Shown: positions 42,361 through 51,019, counted from the first letter of the stretch. The stretch is 64,000 nt of DNA from an uncultured Tenacibaculum sp. (GCF_947498805.1 NZ_CANMLT010000006.1:124001-188000), one strand, 5' to 3'. Translations and numbers: made by a program. The notes: generated from the sequence alone by a model not told the origin.

Positions 42361-42977
42361 AACAATCCAAAAATAAAACAAAAATGCATGACAACAGTCA
42401 GAGACTGTTGAATCTTAAACAAATACTTAAAACTACTTCCTGTTTTCATAAAATTAAATATTGCCGTTAAAGGCATTGTACCTAAATAATACAAAAGCAA
42501 GCCAGTCGTTATCCAAAAATATATATTGCTTTTGTAGTTCAAAATTTCTTCAGAAAGTAAAATTTCTCTTAAATACAATAACAAAACAACACCTATAAAG
42601 GCTGCTCCAAATACGGGAGCTATTGTATTGTACTTAACAGTAAACAGTCCCATCCCATAATTTAGTGAACTTAAAAAAAAGACTGCACTATAGATATAAA
42701 TAAAGTTTCTAGTAACTTTTTTCGTTAATCTATCTTTTGATAGTTTTCCATAAAACAAAAACAATATAATAAACTCTAACAAACTCAACAGGTTATAAAG
42801 TCCATTGTTAACTCCATACTTTCTAAGAAAAAAAGCCATGGTCTCAAAAAAGACCATACAAAATAGAAAGATCAAAAAGTAATTCATTCCAATAAACCTT
42901 TTTTTATCTAAAGAGATCAATAAATATCCCAAAAAAGATAATATTGAAAGCAAAAAACCTACAAACAACAAACTCAT
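42336..42977 (-). CDS. Polytopic membrane protein coupled to the NarX-type kinase
   Basis: Protein of 213 residues with seven hydrophobic helices and short loops, no large soluble domain. Unrecognised family; the arrangement resembles 7TM sensor-like proteins without an output domain. Its 3' end overlaps the kinase gene by 25 bp and the response regulator follows, so it may deliver the membrane signal for this two-component pair. The gene follows the Cys-rich lipoprotein gene by 20 bp. Confidence 0.78.
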   Translation of the reverse strand: MSLLFVGFLLSILSFLGYLLISLDKKRFIGMNYFLIFLFCMVFFETMAFFLRKYGVNNGLYNLLSLLEFIILFLFYGKLSKDRLTKKVTRNFIYIYSAVFFLSSLNYGMGLFTVKYNTIAPVFGAAFIGVVLLLYLREILLSEEILNYKSNIYFWITTGLLLYYLGTMPLTAIFNFMKTGSSFKYLFKIQQSLTVVMHFCFIFGLLWNWKKVR

Positions 42978-42997
42978 AACACAGGAGGTACAAAAAA

Positions 42998-43675
42998 TTA
43001 ATATGGAGGCTGAAGTTGTCCTTTATTCCCTGCTCCACTTTTTCCATCATCATAACTAGGTGCAAAAAAACCTGCTTCGTTTTGTTTCTTTATAGGTAAT
43101 GAATAATCGTAATTTGGATTCTTACCTTCCTTGAACTCTTCTATCGTATTGTAAATCCATTTATACCCATGTTTTGCCAACATCTCTTTAAATGTCACAA
43201 GCTTTCCTTGTCTAGCAGAATGTAAAGGATCAAAAGGAATTTGTTTCCCATTTATCGTTGTTGTTGGTATATAAATTAGATCTTGATAACCTTTCCCTTT
43301 TCCTTTATAGTTTTCTTTAACACCTGCTATAAAACTAATACCTGTAATTTTCACATTGGCTTTTTTACTTAAGTTCTCAACATGTGCTAAATACTTTTTA
43401 AACTGGTCAAAATTATAATTATGAATACGCGCATCTTGATACCCTAAAGCACTTTCTAATGGCGCTATTCGGGTTCTATCAAAATTCTTCAACATATCTA
43501 TCACTTCTTTATAATCTAACATTTCTTCAGTTCTTCCTTCATCTGAATAACAAAATGTTCCTTCTGGCACTAAAGACTGCCAATCATCACAATCGCATTT
43601 ACATTTATGGTCTTTACACGATGTTAATATCGCTAATGCAACCACAAATATTAATAGTAGGTTAGTTTTTTTCAT
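42998..43675 (-). CDS. Lipoprotein with N-terminal cysteine cluster
   Basis: Lipoprotein of 225 residues: signal MKKTNLLLIFVVALAILTSC (Cys20), immediately followed by KDHKCKCDCDDW with three further cysteines in six residues, then a mixed alpha/beta domain containing ISFIAGVKENYKGKGKGYQDLIYIPTTTINGK and a Gly/Gln/Pro C terminus. I do not recognise the family. It is the first gene of a run leading into the 7TM protein, kinase and response regulator, so a periplasmic sensing role is possible. Confidence 0.7.
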   Translation of the reverse strand: MKKTNLLLIFVVALAILTSCKDHKCKCDCDDWQSLVPEGTFCYSDEGRTEEMLDYKEVIDMLKNFDRTRIAPLESALGYQDARIHNYNFDQFKKYLAHVENLSKKANVKITGISFIAGVKENYKGKGKGYQDLIYIPTTTINGKQIPFDPLHSARQGKLVTFKEMLAKHGYKWIYNTIEEFKEGKNPNYDYSLPIKKQNEAGFFAPSYDDGKSGAGNKGQLQPPY

Positions 43676-43904
43676 TATTTAAATATTTAAAGTTTTCCTT
43701 TTTAAATATAATAGGATATTTTGAATTCAAAAACCCAAAAAAAGATACATTCCTCAAAAACAAGTGTTTAATTTCTGAAATATTTTTAAAAATAGGAAAA
43801 ACCCCCTTATACCAAAAGTGTATTCGCTACACAAAACTCCACCTTATAACTCTTGATTTTACTACTTCCTAGCCTATATCTCTACATTTTTTTATTTTTA
43901 CCTC

Positions 43905-44306
43905 ATGAACAAAATTGAACACATTGGTATAGCCGTTAAAGATTTAGAAAAATCAAATGAACTTTTTGCTTCTTTATTTGGTGAAGCACATTATAAAATC
44001 GAAGAAGTTGCCAGCGAAGGTGTTAAAACTTCTTTCTTTAAATCTGGCCCTAATAAAATTGAATTATTAGAAGCAACTAAACCAGATAGTCCTATAGCCA
44101 AGTTTATTGAAAAAAAAGGTGAAGGTATACATCATATTGCTTTTGCTGTAGATGATATTCACAGTGAAATCAAACGATTAAAAGAAGAAGGTTTTACCGT
44201 TTTAAACGAAACTCCAAAAAATGGAGCAGACAATAAATTAGTAGCTTTTTTACATCCAAAAACTACGAATGGAGTTCTTATTGAACTTTGTCAAGAAAAG
44301 CCTTAA
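43905..44306 (+). CDS. mce: Methylmalonyl-CoA epimerase
   Basis: Epimerises (R)/(S)-methylmalonyl-CoA in propionate metabolism. Vicinal-oxygen-chelate fold, 133 residues: KIEHIGIAVKDLEKSNELFASLFG (first metal His), FKSGPNKIELLEA (Glu), GEGIHHIAFAVDDIHSEI (second His pair) and GVLIELCQ (final Glu). No mutase gene is in the window. Monocistronic; no canonical -7 element upstream. Confidence 0.9.
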   Translation: MNKIEHIGIAVKDLEKSNELFASLFGEAHYKIEEVASEGVKTSFFKSGPNKIELLEATKPDSPIAKFIEKKGEGIHHIAFAVDDIHSEIKRLKEEGFTVLNETPKNGADNKLVAFLHPKTTNGVLIELCQEKP

Positions 44307-44390
44307 TTTTAACAAAAGTTCTAGATTTTAAACTCAGGTACTTGTTTTCAAAAATTAGTATCTTGCATCGCTAAATAACAACCTCGTAAC

Positions 44391-45269
44391 ATGAACACTT
44401 CTTTTGATTCCTTTCAAAAAAGACGCTTACAATCTTCATATGTATCTGTAGTAGTTAGTATTGCACTAGTACTCTTTATGATTGGTGTTTTAGGATTGGT
44501 TGTTTTAAAATCTACTTTAGTTGCAAACCACTTTAAAGAAAAGGTGGTGATGACATTGTTTTTAAGAGATAGTATTGATAAAAAGGAACTGGTTAAACTT
44601 CAAAAAGAAGTTACCAACAAAGCTTTCACTAATAAAATAGCATATATCACTAAAGAACAAGCTGCTAAGGCTTATAAAAAAGATTTGGGTGAAGATTTCT
44701 TACAATTTTTAGGGGACAATCCTTTAAAAGATGGAATTGACATTTATTTAAAAGCAGCATATGTTACTCCTGAAAAAATGCAAGAAATTGAAAAACAATT
44801 TGAAAACAATAAATTAATTGCTGAAGTTAATTATGATAAACCACTAGTAGAATTACTTACTAAAAACATTCAACGTATTAGTTTTTGGTTATTAGTATTA
44901 AGTGGTTTCTTCGGGTTAGTTGCCATTATTTTAATTAACAGTTCTATTCGTTTATCAATCTACTCAAAACGTTTTAATATTAAAACCATGCAAATGGTTG
45001 GAGCCACCAAAAGTTTTATTAGAAAACCATTCATTTGGCAAAGTATTAAATTAGGGATGATTGGTGCATTCGTAGCAATTATTACCATTGGTATTTTAAT
45101 TTATTATGTAAATCAATACGTACCAACTTTAGCTTTATTAAAAGACTATACTACTTTAGGATATGTTGCTGGTGGAATTATAGGAATAGCATTTTTAATT
45201 ACTTGGATAAGTACATTTTTTGCTACACAACGTTTTTTAAACCTTCAAACAAACGACTTATATTATTAA
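44391..45269 (+). CDS. ftsX: Cell division protein FtsX
   Basis: Permease-like subunit of the FtsEX complex that activates peptidoglycan hydrolases at the septum. 292 residues: N-terminal cytoplasmic part and TM1 (YVSVVVSIALVLFMIGVLGLVVL), an extracytoplasmic domain (residues about 50-165), then TM2-TM4 (ISFWLLVLSGFFGLVAIILINSSIRLSIYSKRFNIKTMQMVGATKSFIRKPFIWQS conserved block). The ftsE ATPase gene is not adjacent, as is common in flavobacteria. It heads ftsX-DUF3098-uppP-truB. Confidence 0.93.
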   Translation: MNTSFDSFQKRRLQSSYVSVVVSIALVLFMIGVLGLVVLKSTLVANHFKEKVVMTLFLRDSIDKKELVKLQKEVTNKAFTNKIAYITKEQAAKAYKKDLGEDFLQFLGDNPLKDGIDIYLKAAYVTPEKMQEIEKQFENNKLIAEVNYDKPLVELLTKNIQRISFWLLVLSGFFGLVAIILINSSIRLSIYSKRFNIKTMQMVGATKSFIRKPFIWQSIKLGMIGAFVAIITIGILIYYVNQYVPTLALLKDYTTLGYVAGGIIGIAFLITWISTFFATQRFLNLQTNDLYY

Positions 45270-45279
45270 TAAGACACTT

Positions 45280-45525
45280 ATGAGTAAAGAAAAAAAATCA
45301 GAGAAGAATACGTTTTTATTCGGAAAACGAAACTATATGTTTATGCTTATTGGCTTAGCCGTTATTGCTTTAGGTTTTATACTTATGGCAGGTGGTGGTA
45401 GTGATGACCCCAATGTATTTAATCCAGAAATTTACAGTTGGAGAAGAATACGTTTAGCACCAACCTTAGTAATTATTGGTTTAGGTATTGAAATTTACGC
45501 TATTTTAGCCGATCCAAAAAAATAA
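45280..45525 (+). CDS. DUF3098 small membrane protein
   Basis: Protein of 81 residues with two TM helices (MFMLIGLAVIALGFILMAGG and IRLAPTLVIIGLGIEIYAIL) joined by the conserved loop DDPNVFNPEIYSWRRI. DUF3098 occurs in Bacteroidetes between ftsX and uppP, as here, with gaps of 10 and 2 bp. Function unknown; association with septal envelope synthesis is suggested by context. Confidence 0.85.
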   Translation: MSKEKKSEKNTFLFGKRNYMFMLIGLAVIALGFILMAGGGSDDPNVFNPEIYSWRRIRLAPTLVIIGLGIEIYAILADPKK

Positions 45526-45527
45526 GC

Positions 45528-46322
45528 ATGGATATTATAGAAGCAATTATCCTTGGAATCATTCAAGGACTTACTGAATTTTTACCAGTATCATCAAGTG
45601 GTCATTTAGAATTAGCTAAAGCTATATTAGGCGACAATTCTGTACCACAAGAGAGTCTTACATTCACAGTAGTACTGCACTTTGCTACAGCTTTAAGCAC
45701 CTTAGTAATTTTTAGAAAAGAAGTTGCTGAGATTTTTAAAGGATTGTTTCAATTTAAATGGAATGAAGAGATGCAATTTTCTTTAAAAATTATCATTTCA
45801 ATGGTTCCTGCTGTCATTATTGGACTTTTATTTGAAGAGCAATTAGAAGCTTTATTTGGAGGAAAAATTTTATTTGTAGGATTGATGTTATTGGTCACAG
45901 CCATTCTTCTTTTAATGGCTGATAAGGCAAAAAATACTAGTAAAAATGTTTCGTTTAGCAATGCTTTAATTATTGGGATTTCTCAAGCCATTGCTATGCT
46001 ACCAGGTATTTCTCGTTCTGGAGCAACTATTTCCACCTCTGTTTTATTAGGTGTAGACCGTACGAAAGCAGCACGTTTTTCGTTTTTAATGGTAGTACCA
46101 TTAATCTTTGGAAAAATTGCAAAAGACTTATTAAGTGGAGATATTAATTTTTCATCGAATGAAGTTGTTCCAATGTCGGCTGGTTTTATTGCTGCCTTTG
46201 TTGCTGGATTATTAGCTTGTAATTGGATGATTGCATTAGTTAAGAAAAGTAAACTTTCTTATTTCTCTATTTACTGTGCTATTGTTGGACTTATTGCCAT
46301 TGGATATTCGCTATTTTTTTAA
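45528..46322 (+). CDS. uppP: Undecaprenyl-diphosphatase (bacitracin resistance type, BacA)
   Basis: Recycles the undecaprenyl carrier of cell-wall synthesis. The catalytic motif QGLTEFLPVSSSGHL is in the first TM region and the second repeat motif LPGISRSGATIS is in the second half; about eight TM helices in 264 residues. Part of the ftsX-truB cluster. Confidence 0.96.
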   Translation: MDIIEAIILGIIQGLTEFLPVSSSGHLELAKAILGDNSVPQESLTFTVVLHFATALSTLVIFRKEVAEIFKGLFQFKWNEEMQFSLKIIISMVPAVIIGLLFEEQLEALFGGKILFVGLMLLVTAILLLMADKAKNTSKNVSFSNALIIGISQAIAMLPGISRSGATISTSVLLGVDRTKAARFSFLMVVPLIFGKIAKDLLSGDINFSSNEVVPMSAGFIAAFVAGLLACNWMIALVKKSKLSYFSIYCAIVGLIAIGYSLFF

Positions 46323-46331
46323 TTATTATTG

Positions 46332-47024
46332 ATGACTGCAGAAGATTATAAAGGAGGACAAGTTTTATTAATTGACAAACCTTTGGAATGGACCTCGTTT
46401 CAAGTAGTTAATAAATTACGTTGGCACATTCGTAAACGTTTTGATATTAAAAAAATAAAGGTTGGGCATGCTGGAACATTAGACCCTCTAGCTACAGGTT
46501 TATTAATTATTTGTACAGGTAAACAAACCAAAAGCATAGAAACTTATCAAGGTCAAATAAAAGAGTATACAGGTACTATTACTATTGGTGCTACGACTCC
46601 TAGTTATGACTTAGAAACGGAAATAAACGAAACTTTTCCAGTTGACCATATTACTACTGATCAAATTCACAATACTACGCAACAGTTTATTGGAGAAATC
46701 GATCAAAAACCACCTATTTTTTCGGCAATTAAAAAAGACGGAAAACGTTTATACGAACTAGCTCGTCAGGGAAAAACTACCGAAATCAAAGCTAGAAAAA
46801 TAACAATTTCAACATTTGAAATCACTAATATAGAAGGTAACAATCTTGATTTTAGAGTAGTTTGTAGTAAAGGAACATATATACGTTCATTAGCGCATGA
46901 TTTTGGTATGGCACTAAACTCAGGGGCACATTTAACAAAACTTCGTAGAACTAAAATTGGAGATTTCTCCGTAGAAAACGCACAAAGTATTGAAGGTTTT
47001 ATAGATTCATTAGGAATGGAATAG
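46332..47024 (+). CDS. truB: tRNA pseudouridine synthase B
   Basis: Makes Psi55 in the T-loop of tRNA. Catalytic Asp in GHAGTLDPLATGLLIICTGKQTK, substrate contacts in YTGTITIGATTPSYDLETE and the KGTYIRSLAHDFG motif. Start at ATG 46332; a TTG three bases... one codon upstream (46329) is in frame but unnecessary. The C-terminal PUA domain is short or absent (230 residues), usual for this group. Last gene of the ftsX cluster. Confidence 0.95.
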   Translation: MTAEDYKGGQVLLIDKPLEWTSFQVVNKLRWHIRKRFDIKKIKVGHAGTLDPLATGLLIICTGKQTKSIETYQGQIKEYTGTITIGATTPSYDLETEINETFPVDHITTDQIHNTTQQFIGEIDQKPPIFSAIKKDGKRLYELARQGKTTEIKARKITISTFEITNIEGNNLDFRVVCSKGTYIRSLAHDFGMALNSGAHLTKLRRTKIGDFSVENAQSIEGFIDSLGME

Positions 47025-47065
47025 TTTTTGTTTCACAAAGCGAAACTTATCTATTTACTATTACT

Positions 47066-47602
47066 ATGAAAAAAACATTACTATTATGTTTGGTTGTATT
47101 TGCAACCCAAATTACCTTTTCTCAAAACACCTACAAAAAACCGTATTTTACTGGAAGTCTTAGTACAACCTTTGCTATTAATGAAGATTACACGATAGAC
47201 CCTGATGATGATGAGCCTCTGTTAATTCCAGGTGCCGTTTTATTCCGTTTAGGAGCAGGGTATCAATTTGATCGACGATGGCAAATAGGTTTCAATGCCG
47301 GATTTGACCACCATTTTCGATTTAACATTAATGCCATTCCTCTTTATGGAAGTTTACGCTATAATGTTTTAGAAGATGATAACGACAACTTCTTTGTAGA
47401 ATATAGTCATGGAAAAATGTGGAGACCTTCTTCCAAATATGAAAACGGAAACTACTATGGTTTTGGTATTGGTTCACAAATTACAGGAGAAAGTAGATGG
47501 AATCTTATTCTTCGTATAGATTATCACAGAAAAGCCATTCAAGGGTTTAAAAACGGTCATTTAGATAGCATCTCTTTTGGAGTAGGTTTTTCTTTTTTCT
47601 AA
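47066..47602 (+). CDS. Small outer-membrane beta-barrel protein
   Basis: Protein of 178 residues with signal peptide MKKTLLLCLVVFATQITFSQ and about eight alternating strands (FTGSLSTTFAI, VLFRLGAGYQFDRRWQIGFNAGFDHHF, NAIPLYGSLRYNVL, FFVEYSHGKMW, YYGFGIGSQITG, WNLILRIDYHRKAI, SISFGVGFSFF). The terminal aromatic strand is typical of outer-membrane insertion. Family and role unknown; it lies 41 bp after truB and may be cotranscribed. Confidence 0.8.
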   Translation: MKKTLLLCLVVFATQITFSQNTYKKPYFTGSLSTTFAINEDYTIDPDDDEPLLIPGAVLFRLGAGYQFDRRWQIGFNAGFDHHFRFNINAIPLYGSLRYNVLEDDNDNFFVEYSHGKMWRPSSKYENGNYYGFGIGSQITGESRWNLILRIDYHRKAIQGFKNGHLDSISFGVGFSFF

Positions 47603-47611
47603 AAAAACAAA

Positions 47612-47655
47612 ACTCAAAAAAAGCCTTACTTTGTATATCAAGTAAGGCTTGTATT
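47612..47655 (-). terminator. Terminator between the barrel-protein gene and the 'ABC ATPase' family gene
   Basis: Perfect 11-bp stem AAGCCTTACTT/AAGTAAGGCTT (47621-47631, 47640-47650); the better T-run is on the minus strand, though it can serve both converging genes. Confidence 0.8.
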
Positions 47656-48137
47656 TATTTTAAAAAACGATTGTACCAACTTTCTGTAATAGGTACCTCC
47701 CAATAGTTTTCTAATTCTTCTTTTGTTTGAATTAAATTATCAAATACGACCGTCTTTGATGATACCGATTTGTTTTTTAAGAGTTTCTTAAACTCCTTTA
47801 ATTCTTTATACTGTACATGCTCTCCTTGTTTAAAGCATACATTCATTTTATCTAACAGTTCTATTTCATAGTCACTTTGCAACTGTAAAATAAAAGCTAC
47901 TTGTTTATCTACATCTTCATTTGTAATTGCTACATTTTCTTCCACAGCAAAAACAACAAATCTATTATATAATAAAGTACAAGAAGCTACAAAACCTTCT
48001 ACATCCTTCTTCCATTCAGCTACAAATTCATGTAACTTTTCTTTTAGTCCTTCAATTTCTTGTGGATAAAACTTTCTACTTGAAGGGTACACCCAAACCT
48101 TTGCTTCAGGTGATAATTTTTCAAAATCGGTAAACAT
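47655..48137 (-). CDS. Flavobacterial conserved protein (often mis-named ABC transporter ATPase)
   Basis: Protein of 160 residues starting MFTDFEKLSPEAKVWVYPSSRKF, with a conserved LYNRFVVFAVEEN strand, LDKMNVCFKQGEHVQYKELKEFKKLLKN and a C-terminal WEVPITESWYNRFLK. Similar proteins from the family are named ABC transporter ATPase in databases, but no Walker A (GxxGxGKS), Walker B or LSGGQ sequence is present, so that name is unsupported. Function unknown. The -7 element TATATTTG lies 4 nt before the ATG. Confidence 0.8.
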   Translation of the reverse strand: MFTDFEKLSPEAKVWVYPSSRKFYPQEIEGLKEKLHEFVAEWKKDVEGFVASCTLLYNRFVVFAVEENVAITNEDVDKQVAFILQLQSDYEIELLDKMNVCFKQGEHVQYKELKEFKKLLKNKSVSSKTVVFDNLIQTKEELENYWEVPITESWYNRFLK

Positions 48138-48141
48138 TTGG

Positions 48142-48149
48142 CAAATATA
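48142..48149 (-). promoter_or_regulatory. -7 element TATATTTG, 4 nt from the start codon of 47655-48137
   Basis: Exact TAnnTTTG match on the minus strand; predicts a leaderless message. Confidence 0.58.
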
Positions 48150-48181
48150 TACCTTGTGTTTGAAGTAGTTGTTAATTTATT

Positions 48182-48775
48182 TTACTTTTTAAGTATTTCA
48201 ATCACATCTTCCTGAACATTCTCTCCTTTGTTCTTATTGTACCAAACTTGTAGGTCTTTTTTAAAGTCGGCATCTAAACCTCCATGTTCTTCCTTATAAT
48301 CTGAAACCATTTTTGTCGCTGTACTAGGTCTTGGCCCCCAAGTATCAATAACATTTTTAGCCTCATCAAGTACAATCATCTTTGGAATTGCTCTTCCTCC
48401 ATTCGTTAAAAAAGCATCCATCAGTTCAGGGTGTTCATCTCTTAACACCAATTGTAGAGATATATTTTTATTCTCTTCTGCAATCTTATTTAATACAGGA
48501 ATATTTTGAGCAGCATCTCCACACCATCCTTCCGTAAGTACCAACCATGTTTGAGGCACTTCTAAAGATGTGGCAGCTTCTTTGGTTGTTGTAGTAAGTT
48601 TAACCGTTTTATCTAAACGTTTCATACGTCTATCGTTTAACATACTATAATTTAATAGAGCTTCAGATTGATTTAAACCTGTAGATTTTCCTTCTTCTAA
48701 AAGATCACTTACTAACTTTCTATAGTCTGAATAATTTATTGATTTTGATAAAGCTTCTGTTATAATTTCTTTCAT
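48182..48775 (-). CDS. Thioredoxin-fold protein with CxxA active site
   Basis: Cytoplasmic protein of 197 residues (no signal). The helical N terminus is followed by a thioredoxin-like domain with WLVLTEGWCGDAAQNIPVLNKIAEEN; the CxxC is CGDA, so only one active-site cysteine remains. Cis-proline region AIPKMIVLD is conserved. A role in redox signalling or as a monothiol peroxidase partner is possible but unproven. Its promoter element TAAATTTG is 23 nt upstream. Compare the WCGDS lipoprotein at 4310. Confidence 0.82.
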   Translation of the reverse strand: MKEIITEALSKSINYSDYRKLVSDLLEEGKSTGLNQSEALLNYSMLNDRRMKRLDKTVKLTTTTKEAATSLEVPQTWLVLTEGWCGDAAQNIPVLNKIAEENKNISLQLVLRDEHPELMDAFLTNGGRAIPKMIVLDEAKNVIDTWGPRPSTATKMVSDYKEEHGGLDADFKKDLQVWYNKNKGENVQEDVIEILKK

Positions 48776-48798
48776 AACGCTACATATAATTTATGTTA

Positions 48799-48806
48799 CA
48801 AATTTA
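48799..48806 (-). promoter_or_regulatory. -7 element TAAATTTG for the CxxA thioredoxin-fold gene
   Basis: Exact TAnnTTTG match on the minus strand, 23 nt before ATG 48775; a TTG lies 16 bp upstream (48823-48825). Confidence 0.6.
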
Positions 48807-48881
48807 CATTTAAGTCAAGCATCAAACAGTAACCAAGGTTACATATGTTTTTGACTTCCGTGCATATGTAGTCGTAAAAAA

Positions 48882-49856
48882 TTACAAAGCTTTCATGTCC
48901 AACTCACCACCCAATTTTATCTTTAAATTGCTAAGCATTTCTTGGGTCATAGAAGTTAAATCAAATTCGTGTCTCCAGTTCCAATCATCTCTTGCATTGG
49001 TATCATCAATTATCTGTGGCCAACTATCGGCAATCTCTTGACGAAAATCTGGATTATAGGTAATTGTAAATTCTGGAATATGTTTTTGAATTTCAGCAGT
49101 TATTTCAGCTGGCGTAAAACTAATTGCTGCTAGGTTATATGAAGTTCTCACCTTTATACTTTCTTCTGGTGCCTGCATTAATTGAATGGTAGCATTTACA
49201 GCATCATTCATATACATCATTGGCAAACGAGTAGTAGCGCTTAAAAAACACTCATATGTACCCTTCTTTAAAGCATCAATATAAATATCAACCGCATAAT
49301 CTGTAGTTCCTCCTCCTGGTAATGTTTTCCAACTTATAATCCCTGGATATCGAATACTACGAACATCAACTCCATATTTAGCATGATAATAATTACACCA
49401 ATGTTCACCAGCAATTTTACTAATTCCGTATACCGTTGATGGTTCCATTACCGTTTGTTGTGGTGTATTGATTTTTGGTGATGTAGGTCCAAATGCTGCC
49501 ATTGAACTTGGCCAATAAATTTTATCGATATGTTTTTCTCTTGCTAGTTCTAATACTGCAAGCAACGAAGTCATGTTTAAATCCCAAGCTCTTTGAGGAT
49601 ATTTCTCTGCAGTTGCAGATAACATTGCCGCCATTAAGTATACTTGGTTTACTTTATATTTCTGAATGACTTTTAAAATATCTTCTTGACTAGTTGCGTC
49701 TAAAATTTCAAACGGTCCTTCACTCATCATCTCCTCAGACCCCTCTCTTATATCTGAAGCTATCACATTTGATCCTCCGTATATAGTTCTTAATTTTTGG
49801 GTTAATTCAGTTCCTATTTGCCCGCAAGCTCCTATAATTAATATCGTGTCACTCAT
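48882..49856 (-). CDS. NAD-dependent epimerase/dehydratase-fold L-threonine 3-dehydrogenase
   Basis: SDR-type enzyme of 324 residues, resembling the short-chain L-threonine dehydrogenases described from Flavobacterium frigidimaris (threonine to 2-amino-3-ketobutyrate) rather than the zinc MDR type. Rossmann motif ILIIGACGQIGTELT (GxxGxxG), cofactor Asp in ASDIREG, catalytic SSMAAFGPTSP (Ser), YGISKIAGE (YxxxK) and substrate loop PGGGTTDYAVDIY. I use ATG 49856 (MSDTILIIG). A UDP-sugar epimerase activity is the main alternative but the TDH-type PGIISWKTLPGGGTTDYA block favours TDH. Promoter element TAACTTTG lies 27 nt upstream. Confidence 0.85.
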   Translation of the reverse strand: MSDTILIIGACGQIGTELTQKLRTIYGGSNVIASDIREGSEEMMSEGPFEILDATSQEDILKVIQKYKVNQVYLMAAMLSATAEKYPQRAWDLNMTSLLAVLELAREKHIDKIYWPSSMAAFGPTSPKINTPQQTVMEPSTVYGISKIAGEHWCNYYHAKYGVDVRSIRYPGIISWKTLPGGGTTDYAVDIYIDALKKGTYECFLSATTRLPMMYMNDAVNATIQLMQAPEESIKVRTSYNLAAISFTPAEITAEIQKHIPEFTITYNPDFRQEIADSWPQIIDDTNARDDWNWRHEFDLTSMTQEMLSNLKIKLGGELDMKAL

Positions 49857-49883
49857 TTTTAAAAGTTCAAAAAATATAGGTTT

Positions 49884-49891
49884 CAAAGTTA
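49884..49891 (-). promoter_or_regulatory. -7 element TAACTTTG for the threonine dehydrogenase gene
   Basis: Exact TAnnTTTG match on the minus strand, 27 nt before ATG 49856. Confidence 0.55.
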
Positions 49892-50037
49892 GTAAATTTC
49901 ATTTTTCGTAAAAATTATTTATTAAAATTTAACTTAAAACAAAAAACACACATTAACCACCTGAGTATAAAGGTTTAACTTTTTTATTTGAAAAATACGC
50001 AATTAAAAATGTAATTTTACGCCATAATTATGGCTTT

Positions 50038-50559
50038 ATGTTTAATCGAATTGGTATTTTAATTTTATTAGTAATTAGCATTAGTTGCACTTCTAAAAAG
50101 CAACAAAATAAGGCAAACACTGTAGATACTACAGACATGTCTTCTATAAAAAACTATGCTGATTATACTTCTTTAGATGAGCGTGCTTCAAGTAAAGTTA
50201 AAGACTGGAATGAATACCAAGAATTAGAAGAGTTTTTACAAGAATTTAAAAGTGTTTCCCCTACCGAAGCACTCAACAATGCTTTAGAGCTAAAACGACT
50301 TACAAAGCAATTAAAAGATAGTTCTGATATTGACATTATGAAGCTTCCTGCTTTTAAAGCTCGTATCAACGTTTTTGAAAATGAAGTGTTACGTTTAGCT
50401 GATATGACCTATATCTCTGCTATTAAAGCTAACGATGTTTCTGCCCAAATTGAAAGAACCCTTGCGTTGTTTGGAAGTGTAAACTCAAAACTTAATAACA
50501 TCTACTTAAAAGAACAGTTTGATGCTGAAATTAACTTAGATAGTTTATTTAAGCAATAA
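50038..50559 (+). CDS. Lipoprotein of unknown function
   Basis: Lipoprotein of 173 residues: signal MFNRIGILILLVISISC (Cys17), Ser/Lys/Gln linker, then an all-helical domain (ALNNALELKRLTKQLKDSS, AFKARINVFENEVLRLADMTYISAI, VSAQIERTLALFGSVNSKLNNIY). No family recognised. The 3' end overlaps the convergent recX gene by 11 bp. A TAATTTTA element (one mismatch) lies about 20 nt upstream. Confidence 0.72.
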   Translation: MFNRIGILILLVISISCTSKKQQNKANTVDTTDMSSIKNYADYTSLDERASSKVKDWNEYQELEEFLQEFKSVSPTEALNNALELKRLTKQLKDSSDIDIMKLPAFKARINVFENEVLRLADMTYISAIKANDVSAQIERTLALFGSVNSKLNNIYLKEQFDAEINLDSLFKQ

Positions 50560-51019
50560 GCTCATTTACTGTTTTAAAAACCAAGTCGGTTTCATACCCT
50601 CGATAGAGTAAAAAATCAATTATTTTTTTCTTTCTTTTAAAAATATTCTCTTCTGTAACTTGATTATTTTTCTTTTCAATTAAACTATGCAAAGATGTTA
50701 GATAATCCGTTTCGTTTATTTCTTTTAAGGCAGTTTTGATATTGTAAGTAGAAATATCTCTTAACTTCAACTCTCTTGTAATACGTTGCCTTCCCCATTT
50801 TTTTATTCTAAACTTTCCTCTTGCAAAACTTTTTGCAAAACGTTCTTCATTTAAAAAATTATGTTCAAATAAATGTAGTAAAATAGCTTCCTTTGCCTCA
50901 GGAATTAAATGATATTCTGCCAGTTTTTTCTCAACTTCTTTATGACATCGATCTTGATAAACACAATAGCGTTCTATTTTTCTTTTTACTTCTTCTATTG
51001 ATGTTACCTGCTTCTTCAT
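50549..51019 (-). CDS. recX: Regulatory protein RecX
   Basis: Inhibitor of RecA filament growth. Three-helix repeats: IERYCVYQDRCHKEVEKKLAEYHL, AKEAILLHLFEHNFLNEERFAKSFARGKFRIKKWGRQRITRELKLRDIS, and KRKKKIIDFLLYRGYETDLVFKTVNEL. 156 residues. Start at 51019 (MKKQVTS): the longer frame from 51034 would cover the -7 element TATTTTTG at 51024-51031, which leaves just 4 nt before this ATG. recA is not adjacent. LytTR 2 ends 17 bp upstream. Confidence 0.9.
   Translation of the reverse strand: MKKQVTSIEEVKRKIERYCVYQDRCHKEVEKKLAEYHLIPEAKEAILLHLFEHNFLNEERFAKSFARGKFRIKKWGRQRITRELKLRDISTYNIKTALKEINETDYLTSLHSLIEKKNNQVTEENIFKRKKKIIDFLLYRGYETDLVFKTVNELIA

Noticed and set aside
47655..48137. ABC transporter ATPase
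   Set aside because: No Walker A, Walker B or LSGGQ motif; 160 residues is too short for a nucleotide-binding domain.
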